Below are positions 1 to 7,224 of a stretch of DNA of 62,436 bases, in pieces; position 1 is the stretch's first letter; the number at the start of each line of letters is the position of its first letter. The translations under genes and the position numbers were made by a program. Source of the stretch: Clostridiales bacterium (GTDB lineage Bacteria > Bacillota > Desulfotomaculia > Desulfotomaculales > VENG01); assembly GCA_016278505.1 (NCBI GenBank), contig JADQBQ010000023.1:1-62436 (forward strand). Reading direction: 5' to 3'. The notes beneath the pieces are model-generated. The model was given only the letters and a program-made list of their open reading frames with translations, was not told the DNA's origin and made no database searches.

Positions 1-179
1 CAGACTAAGTCTGCACTAATCTTTCGAGAAGAAGCCGCTTCTCGTCGCACTCGCAATCCAGACATAATGTGCAGCACGTTTTCTCCCGATCTGGATATCC
101 TTTGTACCATAAAGTGTTAATAATAAACACAGCCTATGGTTGAAATACTAAAAGAAACAGTAGAATATAGGAGGGTATC
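1..179. other. 5' edge: intergenic, hairpin-rich, no gene seen
   Basis: No convincing reading frame. Inverted repeats are visible: CAGACT-A-AGTCTG at 1-13 and CGAGAAG-N6-CTTCTCG at 24-43. They could be the tail of a terminator or RNA lying upstream of the window. The stretch ends with the AGGAGGG ribosome site of the next gene at about 168-174. Confidence 0.4.
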
Positions 180-695
180 ATGGTCCAAATTGGTAATTAC
201 CATATCGGCAAAGGTGAGACTGCTAAAACACCCACCTTGGATAGTGGAGAGGCATTTTTGCTTTGGGAAATGCTAGTTTCACGTTACGATGTTATTGAAT
301 TGACACAGATTTATCATAACTATGGTCACGATCCAGATTTTAAGGCCTCATTAAGCCATGGGTTATATAAAACACTGGAAAGAGAAGTAAATATTTTAGA
401 AGATGAATTAAACCGGTATCGTATCCCCCTGCCTAATCGACCACCCAAGAGCGTCAAGCTCCCTGCCAATACAGAAGTACTTGAAGATGAATTTTTGTTT
501 AGACAGATTTTTAAGGATATGCAGTCTTTTTTAGATAACCATATTCGCACCATCCGTTCTATTATAAATAATGATCCTTTACGTGAAATGTTTATTGATT
601 TTTTAAAGAAAGAGTTAGATATTTTTAATGGCATTTGTAAATATGGAAAAATGAAGGGGTGGCTGCAAAATCCTCCAAAATACACTCCAGGTTAA
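180..695 (+). CDS. DUF3231 family protein (spore-coat-associated type)
   Basis: 171 aa, ATG preceded by AGGAGGG. Soluble, largely helical, no signal peptide. The pattern 'LLWEMLVSRYDVIELTQIY', then 'PLPNRPP', then a second helical block 'DEFLFRQIF...DPLREMF' and the end 'YGKMKGWLQ.PP' is what I recall of DUF3231 proteins, helical-bundle (ferritin-like) proteins common in spore formers. Function is not established; a role in the spore coat or stress is inference from its distribution. It stands alone. A perfect 24-bp palindrome (708-731) follows the stop but lacks a clear T-run. Confidence 0.6.
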   Translation: MVQIGNYHIGKGETAKTPTLDSGEAFLLWEMLVSRYDVIELTQIYHNYGHDPDFKASLSHGLYKTLEREVNILEDELNRYRIPLPNRPPKSVKLPANTEVLEDEFLFRQIFKDMQSFLDNHIRTIRSIINNDPLREMFIDFLKKELDIFNGICKYGKMKGWLQNPPKYTPG

Positions 696-707
696 AGATC
701 CCGGCCT

Positions 708-731
708 CATCTGCCTCTTAAGAGGCAGATG
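708..731. repeat. Perfect 24-bp palindrome after the DUF3231 gene
   Basis: CATCTGCCTCTT at 708-719 is followed directly by its reverse complement at 720-731. With no loop and no T-run beyond it, this is at best a weak terminator; it could equally be an mRNA-end structure or a protein-binding palindrome. Confidence 0.4.
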
Positions 732-774
732 AAAGTTGGGTTGTTATGCCCTTTGTCTTGGACAGTTTTTTTAT

Positions 775-1071
775 AGGTAAAATGGACGCGTATAAGGTAA
801 TTCCTTACTTACGGATCTTTTGCGGGAGCGCCCGGTAACGGGCGTTCCTAGTTCGCCCATCGTGTGAAGACGCCCTATGATTATTAACGTTGTCATCGCT
901 GTCGCGACTGCGGCGGCAGCTGCATGACAACGCGCTTCCGTGCAGTAAGACATTATATGCAAATATTAGACAAAGTAGAAGGATTGTCCCTGTTTATTAT
1001 TGAAGATAAAAGCTATGCTTTAATGTACAATAACATTGCTGACTTTTACGGCATAGCGGGAGTGGACATTT
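775..1071. other. GC-rich structured leader upstream of the MFS gene, with a possible 54-aa ORF
   Basis: Much more GC-rich than its surroundings. It contains a hairpin of GGAGCGCCCG / CGGGCGTTCC around 825-850 and a stronger one at 890-930: TTGTCAT pairs with ATGACAA, and inside it GCTGTCGC pairs with GCGGCAGC (8 bp). An ATG at 924, in the distal arm, opens a 54-codon frame ending at 1088 inside the MFS start; its stretch 'KVEGLSLFIIEDKSYAL' looks protein-like but I do not recognise it. A 5' regulatory RNA or a small mobile palindromic element are both possible. Confidence 0.35.
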
Positions 1072-2226
1072 TTGGGACAGAATTATAAATTTTTGCGTGA
1101 CCTGGCTTTAATTTTTTTTGGCGCTTTTTTTGTCTTTATTAATTTTTATACATCCATGACAGTGATTCCCCTCTACGTTATGGAAATGGGCGGGGATGAA
1201 TTTTTTTCGGGCCTGCAGGGTACTGTTTTTTTTATTTCCGGGGTGATTTTGCGTTTGTACTTTGGGCCCATGGCAGATAAAAAGGGTAGAAAAATGCCCC
1301 TTTTAATAGGGGCTTTTGTTTTTGCCACAACTCCTTTACTGTTATTAATGGTTTCCAGCTACTGGATGTTTGTTCCTATCCGAATTTACCAGGGGATCGG
1401 CCTGGCCGCTTTTTTGTCCAGCAGCAGCTCATTTGTAGCGGACATTGTACCCAGAGAAAGACTGGGGACTTATGTTGGGGCTTACCGTTTGGTGATTACG
1501 CTGGCTCTGCTAACCGGGCCGGCTGCCGCGCAGCTTGTGATCATTGATTACGGTTTTGCTGCGTGTTTTGTGCTCACCTTCTTAACCGGGTTTTTGGCAG
1601 TGATTTTAATTGCCTTAATCAATGCTTCACCGCTGCCGGGAAGTGAGGAGACAAGTACCTATAAAAATATGCTTTCGGCACTGCAGGATAAGACACTTTG
1701 GCCCATTTACGGCGGGGTTTTTTTATTGTCCCTGGGATACGGTGGCATTTTGAATTTCGCCACTGTCTACATTTCCCAGGTAACAGATGTACTTAATCCT
1801 GCTATTTACTTTACATATTTCGCCTTAGCCGGTATTGCAGCCAACCTTACTATGGGTTATATTTCCGATCGCCTGGGCCGCAAGGCTGTGGTGTGGCCGT
1901 CGGTGATGATGCTGGCAGTGGGGTGTGGCTCTCTGTATTTCCTTCCCGGAAATCCAGGTATTCTTATTTTAAGCAGCTATCTGGCCGGAATAGGCTTTTC
2001 CGGCGGCATTGCGGCCCTGGTGGCCTGGCTGGTGGATAAAGCGGAAGAGAGAATAAGGGGTACGGTACTATCGGTGGAGGAAAGCTGTATTGATTCAGCC
2101 ATTGCGCTGGGATCGCTTTTGATTGGTGCCACCGGCGCCATGGTGGGATTACCAATTTCCTTTGCTGTGGTAGGTGCCATTACGTTTGTTGGTGCATTGG
2201 CCCTTGCGGTAACAAAAACATCTTAA
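1072..2226 (+). CDS. MFS transporter
   Basis: 384 aa with about 12 hydrophobic segments, a typical single-chain major facilitator. The TTG start follows GGGAGTG at 1058-1064 by 7 nt. The loop between helices 2 and 3 carries the MFS signature ('GPMADKKGRKMPLLIG', about residues 64-79), and a second copy, 'GYISDRLGRKAVV', lies in the C-terminal half, as expected for the duplicated 6+6 fold. Probably a drug/metabolite efflux or sugar-type porter; the substrate cannot be read from sequence. It stands alone, with the convergent HD hydrolase ending 16 bp downstream. Confidence 0.85.
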   Translation: MGQNYKFLRDLALIFFGAFFVFINFYTSMTVIPLYVMEMGGDEFFSGLQGTVFFISGVILRLYFGPMADKKGRKMPLLIGAFVFATTPLLLLMVSSYWMFVPIRIYQGIGLAAFLSSSSSFVADIVPRERLGTYVGAYRLVITLALLTGPAAAQLVIIDYGFAACFVLTFLTGFLAVILIALINASPLPGSEETSTYKNMLSALQDKTLWPIYGGVFLLSLGYGGILNFATVYISQVTDVLNPAIYFTYFALAGIAANLTMGYISDRLGRKAVVWPSVMMLAVGCGSLYFLPGNPGILILSSYLAGIGFSGGIAALVAWLVDKAEERIRGTVLSVEESCIDSAIALGSLLIGATGAMVGLPISFAVVGAITFVGALALAVTKTS

Positions 2227-2242
2227 TATTGCTAGCATTCTT

Positions 2243-2821
2243 TTAAAGTTCTATGCTCTGCAATATCTGAAACCGGGTTAGAAATGAATCTTCGGTGTCA
2301 TCAGGGTTAAGTGCATTTATTGCTAACCGATTAGTTGGCGGGTATGGTAATTCCCAGTTATTAAAGGGCATTAAAACATTGGCTTCTACTGCCAGTACCT
2401 TTAGGTCTATTTCTTCTATTAATCGCTTTTCATCCTCATCGGGTTCAGGAATGGAAAAGGCATCAAAGACAGCCTTTTGCACCTGCTCTTCTATTTGATT
2501 AAAATTATGTACGTAAGGCTTTACCGGCCTGGATACATCAGAAATATAGGCCTCAGCTGCATCGTGCAGTAGTGCCAGTAGTTCCATTCTACGGCCCATT
2601 CCCTGTTTTAACGCCATTTCACTGCAAAGTAAAGAGTGTTCTCCTACACTGTAAAAGCATTTGCACTGGCCGTTAAAGCGGCAGAGTAAAGAAAGGGCGT
2701 GGGCTATATCTTCAATGCAAACATCTTCCGCACGCGGGTCCAGCGGCCAGAATTGCCGCCCGGTAAAGGTTTCAATCCAATCTCCTTTTCTTTCATTGTT
2801 TATTTGATTAATATCTAACAT
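2243..2821 (-). CDS. HD-domain hydrolase (YfbR/phage-type nucleotidase-like)
   Basis: 192 aa. Contains the HD-superfamily metal-site pattern: 'GEHSLLCSEMA' (first His), 'ALLHDAAEAYISDV' (HD dyad followed by EA) and a later conserved Asp ('EEIDLKVLAVEAN'). The N-terminal 'TFTGRQFWPLDPRAEDV..EDIAHALS' is typical of the HD proteins found in phages and bacterial genomes related to 5'-deoxynucleotidases. Expected role: hydrolysis of a (deoxy)nucleoside monophosphate, a housecleaning function. Separated from asnS upstream by a terminator hairpin. The substrate is uncertain. Confidence 0.65.
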   Translation of the reverse strand: MLDINQINNERKGDWIETFTGRQFWPLDPRAEDVCIEDIAHALSLLCRFNGQCKCFYSVGEHSLLCSEMALKQGMGRRMELLALLHDAAEAYISDVSRPVKPYVHNFNQIEEQVQKAVFDAFSIPEPDEDEKRLIEEIDLKVLAVEANVLMPFNNWELPYPPTNRLAINALNPDDTEDSFLTRFQILQSIEL

Positions 2822-2850
2822 ATTAACACCCCATTTTGATTGGTAATTAT

Positions 2851-2875
2851 AAAAAGGGGGACTGTCCCCCTTTTT
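2851..2875 (-). terminator. Symmetrical rho-independent terminator after asnS
   Basis: AAAAAGGGGG, loop ACTGT, CCCCCTTTTT. A-runs and T-runs flank the stem symmetrically, so it can stop transcription in both directions. It lies 21 bp past the asnS stop. A near-identical hairpin ends the tad operon at 17181-17204. Confidence 0.85.
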
Positions 2876-2896
2876 ATATGTGGGCCATTTAAAAAA

Positions 2897-4189
2897 TTAT
2901 GGCCTGATGCGGTAAAGCATGCGTGGGAACGGTATTGCTTCTCTGATGTGTTCCAGGCCGCAGATCCAGGCCACAGTTCTTTCGATCCCCAGGCCGAAAC
3001 CGGAGTGGGGAACCGATCCGTAGCGCCTCAGATCCGTGTACCATGCAAATTCTTCTTCCGGCAGGTTGTGCTCTTTAATCCGCTGCTGCAGTGGTTCCAG
3101 CTCATCAAGCCTTTGCCCGCCGCCTATTATTTCTCCGTAGCCTTCGGAGGCTAAGAGGTCGGCCCCTAAAACCACCCTGGACTCACTGGGGTCAGGTTTC
3201 ATGTAAAAGGCTTTTATATCTGCGGGGAACCTGTGCACAAAGACCGGTGACTCATAATGATCGGAAAGCAACGTTTCTTGGGGGGCACCGAAATCTTCTC
3301 CCCACTGGAAATCTTCCCCGCTATCCTGCAGTATTTTTACGGCCTCGGTGTAGCTTAGGCGGGGGAAGGGCAGTGTTACCGCCTCCAGTTTAGATATGTC
3401 TCTTTTCAAGGTGTTTAGGTCCAGCCGGTTTCTTTCCAGCACCCGCTGTATAATATAATAAACCAATTCTTCCTGTACTTTCAAATTTTGTTCAAAGTCA
3501 CAATAGGCCATTTCCGCCTCAACCATCCAGAATTCCAGCAGGTGCCTTCTGGTTTTGGATTTTTCAGCCCGGAAGACCGGACCGAAATTATAAACACGCC
3601 CTAAAGCCATGGCAGTGGCCTCGCTGTAAAGCTGCCCGGTCTGAGCAAGGTATGCTTTTTCTCCGTGATAATCTATTTCAAAGAGGTTGGTGGTACCCTC
3701 TGCGGCCAGGGAGGTGATAATGGGGGAGTCAGCCAGAATAAAGTCCCGTTGGTAAAAGAAGTCCCGTATGGCCTGTTCAATTTCCGAGCGGATGCGCAAA
3801 ATAGATGCCTGTCGTGGTCCGCGGATCCAAAGGTGCCTCCTGTCGGCCAGGAAATCAACACCGTGTTTTTTAAGGGTGATGGGGTAGTCCTCTGAGCCTC
3901 CCACCACTTCCAGTCCGGTAACTGTAAGTTCGTACCCACTGGGCGCTCTGGGCTCTTCCCGCACAAAACCTCTTACCCGTATAGAAGACTCCTGGGTAAC
4001 CTCACCGGCCAGCTCAAAAAGCTCCGGGTCCGTTTCCTGTTTGGCCATAACTCCCTGCACCTGGCCGCTGCCGTCCCTAACAATAACGAACCTTATTTTC
4101 CCGGACGAGCGCTTATTAAATAACCAGCCCTCAATTTGTATTTCCTGGTTAACGTGTTTGCCAAGGTGTTTTATCAATACAGTTTCCAT
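2897..4189 (-). CDS. asnS: Asparaginyl-tRNA synthetase
   Basis: 430 aa, the usual length of bacterial AsnRS. Charges tRNA-Asn with asparagine in the cytoplasm. N-terminal OB-fold anticodon-binding domain (about residues 1-110, '[26 protein letters not shown]'), then a class II catalytic core: motif 2 region '[27 protein letters not shown]' (given here as a landmark in pieces: FRAEKS, HLLEFWM) and motif 3 '[17 protein letters not shown]' near the C-terminus. AsnRS rather than AspRS is supported by the short length (no GAD insertion) and the [12 protein letters not shown] wording. No T-box seen in the 70 bp upstream. Confidence 0.93.
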   Translation of the reverse strand: METVLIKHLGKHVNQEIQIEGWLFNKRSSGKIRFVIVRDGSGQVQGVMAKQETDPELFELAGEVTQESSIRVRGFVREEPRAPSGYELTVTGLEVVGGSEDYPITLKKHGVDFLADRRHLWIRGPRQASILRIRSEIEQAIRDFFYQRDFILADSPIITSLAAEGTTNLFEIDYHGEKAYLAQTGQLYSEATAMALGRVYNFGPVFRAEKSKTRRHLLEFWMVEAEMAYCDFEQNLKVQEELVYYIIQRVLERNRLDLNTLKRDISKLEAVTLPFPRLSYTEAVKILQDSGEDFQWGEDFGAPQETLLSDHYESPVFVHRFPADIKAFYMKPDPSESRVVLGADLLASEGYGEIIGGGQRLDELEPLQQRIKEHNLPEEEFAWYTDLRRYGSVPHSGFGLGIERTVAWICGLEHIREAIPFPRMLYRIRP

Positions 4190-4258
4190 AAATAATCACC
4201 CCGTCATTTGATTTAACTTATTTTATGATTATTTGTTCTACTCTAAACTACATTTTGT

Positions 4259-4837
4259 TTAATTTTGCCGGGCAAGCTTTTCCTCCAGAAGATCAACAAT
4301 CTGTGGCCATGAGTCTACCCGCCGGACTAAATCAGGAATTTCACCCTGATTATAGGTGGCATTGAAAAGGTAAATGGGGATACCGCAAGAACTTACTTGT
4401 TCTGCGTTTTTTAATGAATCTTCAATGAATAATTGCACACACTCTTCCAGGCAGGTCTTGCGCTTATCATGTTCTCCCAGCAGTATGAGCTGGTCGTGCT
4501 TTATACCATGTTTTCGTAGCCAATCCACGGTGTTCGGGTAAAACTCTGTGGTGCGCGCGGAAATGATGGTTATTCGGCATCTTTCTTTGAGCTTATGTAT
4601 TGCTTCTACTGACCCTTGTACCGGTCCTGCCGCTTTAATCAGCCGCAGCTCGCGCTCTGCTATGAAATCGTATAATTGCGGCCTGTCAATGTTATAAGCT
4701 TCTTCAGGGGTCATATGATAAAAGTCATTGACAGTGTATGTTTTATCAAAGTAAGCATTCAGTTCGGAAATTATCAAGGGTTGCGTGTTGGCGATAACTC
4801 CATCAATATCAATGCCCAAAGAGAATTTATTATTCAT
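4259..4837 (-). CDS. HAD-superfamily 5'(3')-deoxyribonucleotidase-like hydrolase
   Basis: 192 aa from the ATG at 4837, preceded by GGAGG with 10-nt spacing; a longer in-frame start 33 nt upstream would run into the pseudogene. HAD motif I is 'GIDIDGVIANT' (DxDG nucleophile and acid/base), motif II 'TIISAR', then a conserved Lys and motif III 'QLFIEDSLKNA'. This is the NT5C/YqfW-like C2-cap-free group that dephosphorylates (deoxy)nucleotides, so a nucleotide salvage or housecleaning role is likely. Its ribosome site lies in the end of the broken acetyltransferase gene, suggesting former co-transcription. Confidence 0.7.
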   Translation of the reverse strand: MNNKFSLGIDIDGVIANTQPLIISELNAYFDKTYTVNDFYHMTPEEAYNIDRPQLYDFIAERELRLIKAAGPVQGSVEAIHKLKERCRITIISARTTEFYPNTVDWLRKHGIKHDQLILLGEHDKRKTCLEECVQLFIEDSLKNAEQVSSCGIPIYLFNATYNQGEIPDLVRRVDSWPQIVDLLEEKLARQN

Positions 4838-4844
4838 ATTGCAA

Positions 4845-5055
4845 CTAACCTCCAACAGCCAATCCCACAATTACCACATCTCTGGGTATTCCGTCCATCA
4901 TGGTAACCGCTGGTAATCGTCCCAGTTGTTCAAAGCCCATCCCTTTAAATAATGTTAGGCTCTGTGTCCGCGGTAACCATTCGGGATGGCACTGTGGCAT
5001 TATAGATTTCCACTATGGAGGGCAAATCGATTTCTGAAGCGTTACGAATAAACAC
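4845..5055 (-). pseudogene. Broken GNAT acetyltransferase (internal deletion plus frameshift)
   Basis: A GTG start at 5055 behind AAGGAAGG gives 'IRNASEIDLPSIVEIYN' followed by 'VPSRMVTADTEP', the N-terminus of phosphinothricin-acetyltransferase-like GNAT proteins, then a TAA. In a second frame the DNA continues at once with 'LFKGMGFEQLGRLPAV' and 'DGIPRDVVIVG', the C-terminus of the same family, ending at 4845. Roughly 100 central residues, including the acetyl-CoA site, are missing. The in-frame stop is TAA, so recoding as selenocysteine does not apply. It ends 7 bp before the HAD gene. Confidence 0.75.
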
Positions 5056-5261
5056 AAGTGGGACCTTCCTTTATTTCCTTATAATAGTATATCGTTTTAA
5101 TTTTCTCTTTCCTTATGTATATTCCTGCAAAAAGTGCTCCCGGTTAAGCAGGCAAATAATTTGGTGCCCAACTTATACTAGGCATTTAAGGTATGTACCT
5201 TCCCATATTATTTAATAGAGTTCTAAGCGCCTAATAAATAACGGGTATGGGGGTGCCGTCA

Positions 5262-5546
5262 ATGGCAAGGGGTATCAGGGCGAGACACCAGGATGTTGTC
5301 ATATCCGATCACGCGTGGCAGAGATGGACGGAAAGGGCAGGGATCAAAATCAAGCGCAAAAAGCTGGCCAAAAACATTAAAAGAAAATTGACCTCTGCAG
5401 TACAGGGGACAGGGATGTACCTGGATAAAACAGGGGCCGGCTGGCTGGAAATATCCCCGTGGCTGTGGGCAGCAGTACGTTTAACCAATCACGGCTGGCT
5501 GGTTACCACCTTTATTAATTGGAAGCATAAAAAAGAAGCAGGGTAA
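5262..5546 (+). CDS. Small basic hypothetical protein
   Basis: 94 aa from the ATG at 5262, placed behind GGGGGTG; an in-frame ATG at 5247 overlaps that ribosome site. Highly basic first half ('RKKLAKNIKRKL') and a Trp-rich second half ('WLEISPWLWAAVRLTNHGWLVTTFINW'). The opening 'ISDHAWQRWTERAG' resembles the start of small proteins found near toxin-antitoxin and phage genes, but I do not recognise a family. It has no obvious partner. Function unknown. Confidence 0.55.
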   Translation: MARGIRARHQDVVISDHAWQRWTERAGIKIKRKKLAKNIKRKLTSAVQGTGMYLDKTGAGWLEISPWLWAAVRLTNHGWLVTTFINWKHKKEAG

Positions 5547-5629
5547 TGCCATTTTATTCATCGTTTGTTTTCTTGCCGCTTGGGAACTATAACTACAAGT
5601 AGTTTTACTCTAAAACTAAAACGGAGGTG

Positions 5630-5815
5630 ATGGCAATATTTAATAATCAAGATTTTTCTAGATCGAATTTGACTATGCTCACCATGGTATCCATCGGGTT
5701 AACCATTCCCTTTATTTTTTACGCCAAGGATATAGCAAAGTCACTGCGCATAGTTGCTGAATCTCAAGTGCGCCGGCCGTTATCCCAAAGAAGACCCTTC
5801 AGAACAACCAGGTAA
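5630..5815 (+). CDS. Small single-span membrane protein, unknown
   Basis: About 61 aa. GGAGGTG overlaps the first possible starts (GTG 5627, ATG 5630), leaving an unusually short spacing, so the true start may differ. One transmembrane helix ('MLTMVSIGLTIPFIFYA') is followed by a basic tail. It precedes yhaO by about 125 bp and might be co-transcribed with it. Function unknown; reality moderately supported by the strong ribosome site. Confidence 0.4.
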   Translation: MAIFNNQDFSRSNLTMLTMVSIGLTIPFIFYAKDIAKSLRIVAESQVRRPLSQRRPFRTTR

Positions 5816-5940
5816 AAGAAAATTAAACCGCCCTGCGCTGGTCGTGGGGCTTTCGTTTGTATTCCGGCAGGAAAGGAATACCACCTGTCGAAATCTTTGG
5901 GATACCGTTTACGGAAATTTAAACAGCCGGGGGGAAAAAT

Positions 5941-7224
5941 GTGAGTGAAGGTTTTTCTTTTATCCACGCGGGGGATTTGCATTTGGACAGCCCTTTTCGT
6001 GGTTTTGAACATATAAGCGGCATTGATGAGCCCATTAAGGAAAATATACTACGCCGCCTGCGTAACTGTACCTTTGCTGCCCTGGAAAACATTGTAGATG
6101 CATGTATTGAGTATGAAGTTGATTTCCTGGTGCTCTCGGGTGATATTTATGACCTGGTTGACCGCAGTATAAGAGCGGAACTGCGTTTCCGCAATGCCAT
6201 AGAAAGGCTTGCCGATCGAGGGATTCCGGTCTTTGCGGTGCATGGCAATCATGATTTTGATAATGGAATCAGGGCCCGGCTTACCTGGCCTGAAAATGTT
6301 CATTTTTTCAGCCCGGGAGAAGTGGAATACCGGGAGGTAATACGCCAGGGCGAAGAGATTGCTAGGATATACGGTATCAGTTATCCCAGGCGGGACGTCA
6401 CTGAAAATTATGCCGCCAAATTTAAGCGACACCAGAACGCTCCCTTTGCCATCGGAGTTCTGCACTGTAATGTGGGAGGGGTACCCGAGCATGAAAACTA
6501 TTCTCCGTGCCAGGTGAGTGACCTGGTGCAGGCGGGGATGGATTACTGGGCACTGGGGCATGTTCATTCTCATCGGGTTTTAAAGGACAGCCCGTGCATT
6601 GTTTATGCGGGTAGCCCGCAGGGGCGCAATCCCCGGGAAACGGGAGATAAGGGGTGCTGCCTGGTAAATGTCTCGGAGAATGGTCTTATTGACCTCCAGT
6701 TTTTGGCTGTGGACGATGTCAGGTGGACTGAGACACGGATTTCCATAGATAATATACAGAGTGAAGGTGAACTAATAACTCAGTTGGATAATCAATTAAC
6801 CGGCATCCGGTCCATCCATAACAAAAAGTCGGTGGTAACGCGGATTATACTCACCGGCCGGGGCCCATTGCACCGAAAGCTGCAAAGCGGGGCTCCGGCT
6901 GATATCCTGGAAGAACTGCGCCTGCGCCTTGCAGGGGAAGATGGTGATTTTATTTGGCCGGAGTCAATTAAATGTACTACCGGGATCCCGCTGGATAAAG
7001 AAGCACTGCGAAAGGGAGAGACCCTGCTGGCCGATCTACTGGCTTTGCGCGGCAGGGCAGATAAGGATGAAACGCTGCGCTCAATGCTGCGGGAAAGTCT
7101 TGCCCCCCTTGAAGACAGGACAGGCAGTTATGTTTCATCTCCCAGTGAGGCTGAATTGGACCTGCTGCTGGAAGCCGCCGAAGATTTGGCCATCGATCTT
7201 CTCTGGGAGGATGATCAGTTGTGA
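5941..7224 (+). CDS. yhaO: YhaO-type DNA repair metallophosphoesterase (SbcD/Mre11-like)
   Basis: 427 aa, GTG start behind GGGGGG. Calcineurin-like phosphoesterase domain in the first ~280 residues with every metal motif: 'HAGDLHLDSPF' (DxH), 'LSGDIYD' (GDxxD), 'VHGNHDFDN' (GNHD), 'GVLHCNVGG' and 'ALGHVHSH' (GHxH). By family this is the nuclease subunit that pairs with the SMC-like ATPase YhaN to process DNA ends, like SbcCD. The stop overlaps the yhaN start by 4 nt (GTGA), so the two are translationally coupled. The C-terminal ~130 residues are the usual capping/ATPase-contact region. Confidence 0.85.
   Translation: MSEGFSFIHAGDLHLDSPFRGFEHISGIDEPIKENILRRLRNCTFAALENIVDACIEYEVDFLVLSGDIYDLVDRSIRAELRFRNAIERLADRGIPVFAVHGNHDFDNGIRARLTWPENVHFFSPGEVEYREVIRQGEEIARIYGISYPRRDVTENYAAKFKRHQNAPFAIGVLHCNVGGVPEHENYSPCQVSDLVQAGMDYWALGHVHSHRVLKDSPCIVYAGSPQGRNPRETGDKGCCLVNVSENGLIDLQFLAVDDVRWTETRISIDNIQSEGELITQLDNQLTGIRSIHNKKSVVTRIILTGRGPLHRKLQSGAPADILEELRLRLAGEDGDFIWPESIKCTTGIPLDKEALRKGETLLADLLALRGRADKDETLRSMLRESLAPLEDRTGSYVSSPSEAELDLLLEAAEDLAIDLLWEDDQL

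Noticed and set aside
771-962. 63-aa minus-strand frame with an Ala run
   Set aside because: It lies across the strong hairpins of the structured leader, has no ribosome site and matches no family I know.
4190-4258. T-box leader for asnS
   Set aside because: The short upstream gap has no specifier stem, T-box sequence or terminator pair.
4845-5055. Selenocysteine recoding in the acetyltransferase remnant
   Set aside because: The in-frame stop is TAA and the two halves are in different frames with the central domain missing.
6049-6573. 174-aa minus-strand frame inside yhaO and similar long antisense frames in yhaN, leuS and the tad genes
   Set aside because: They are opposite-strand shadows of genes with clear motifs and have no ribosome sites.
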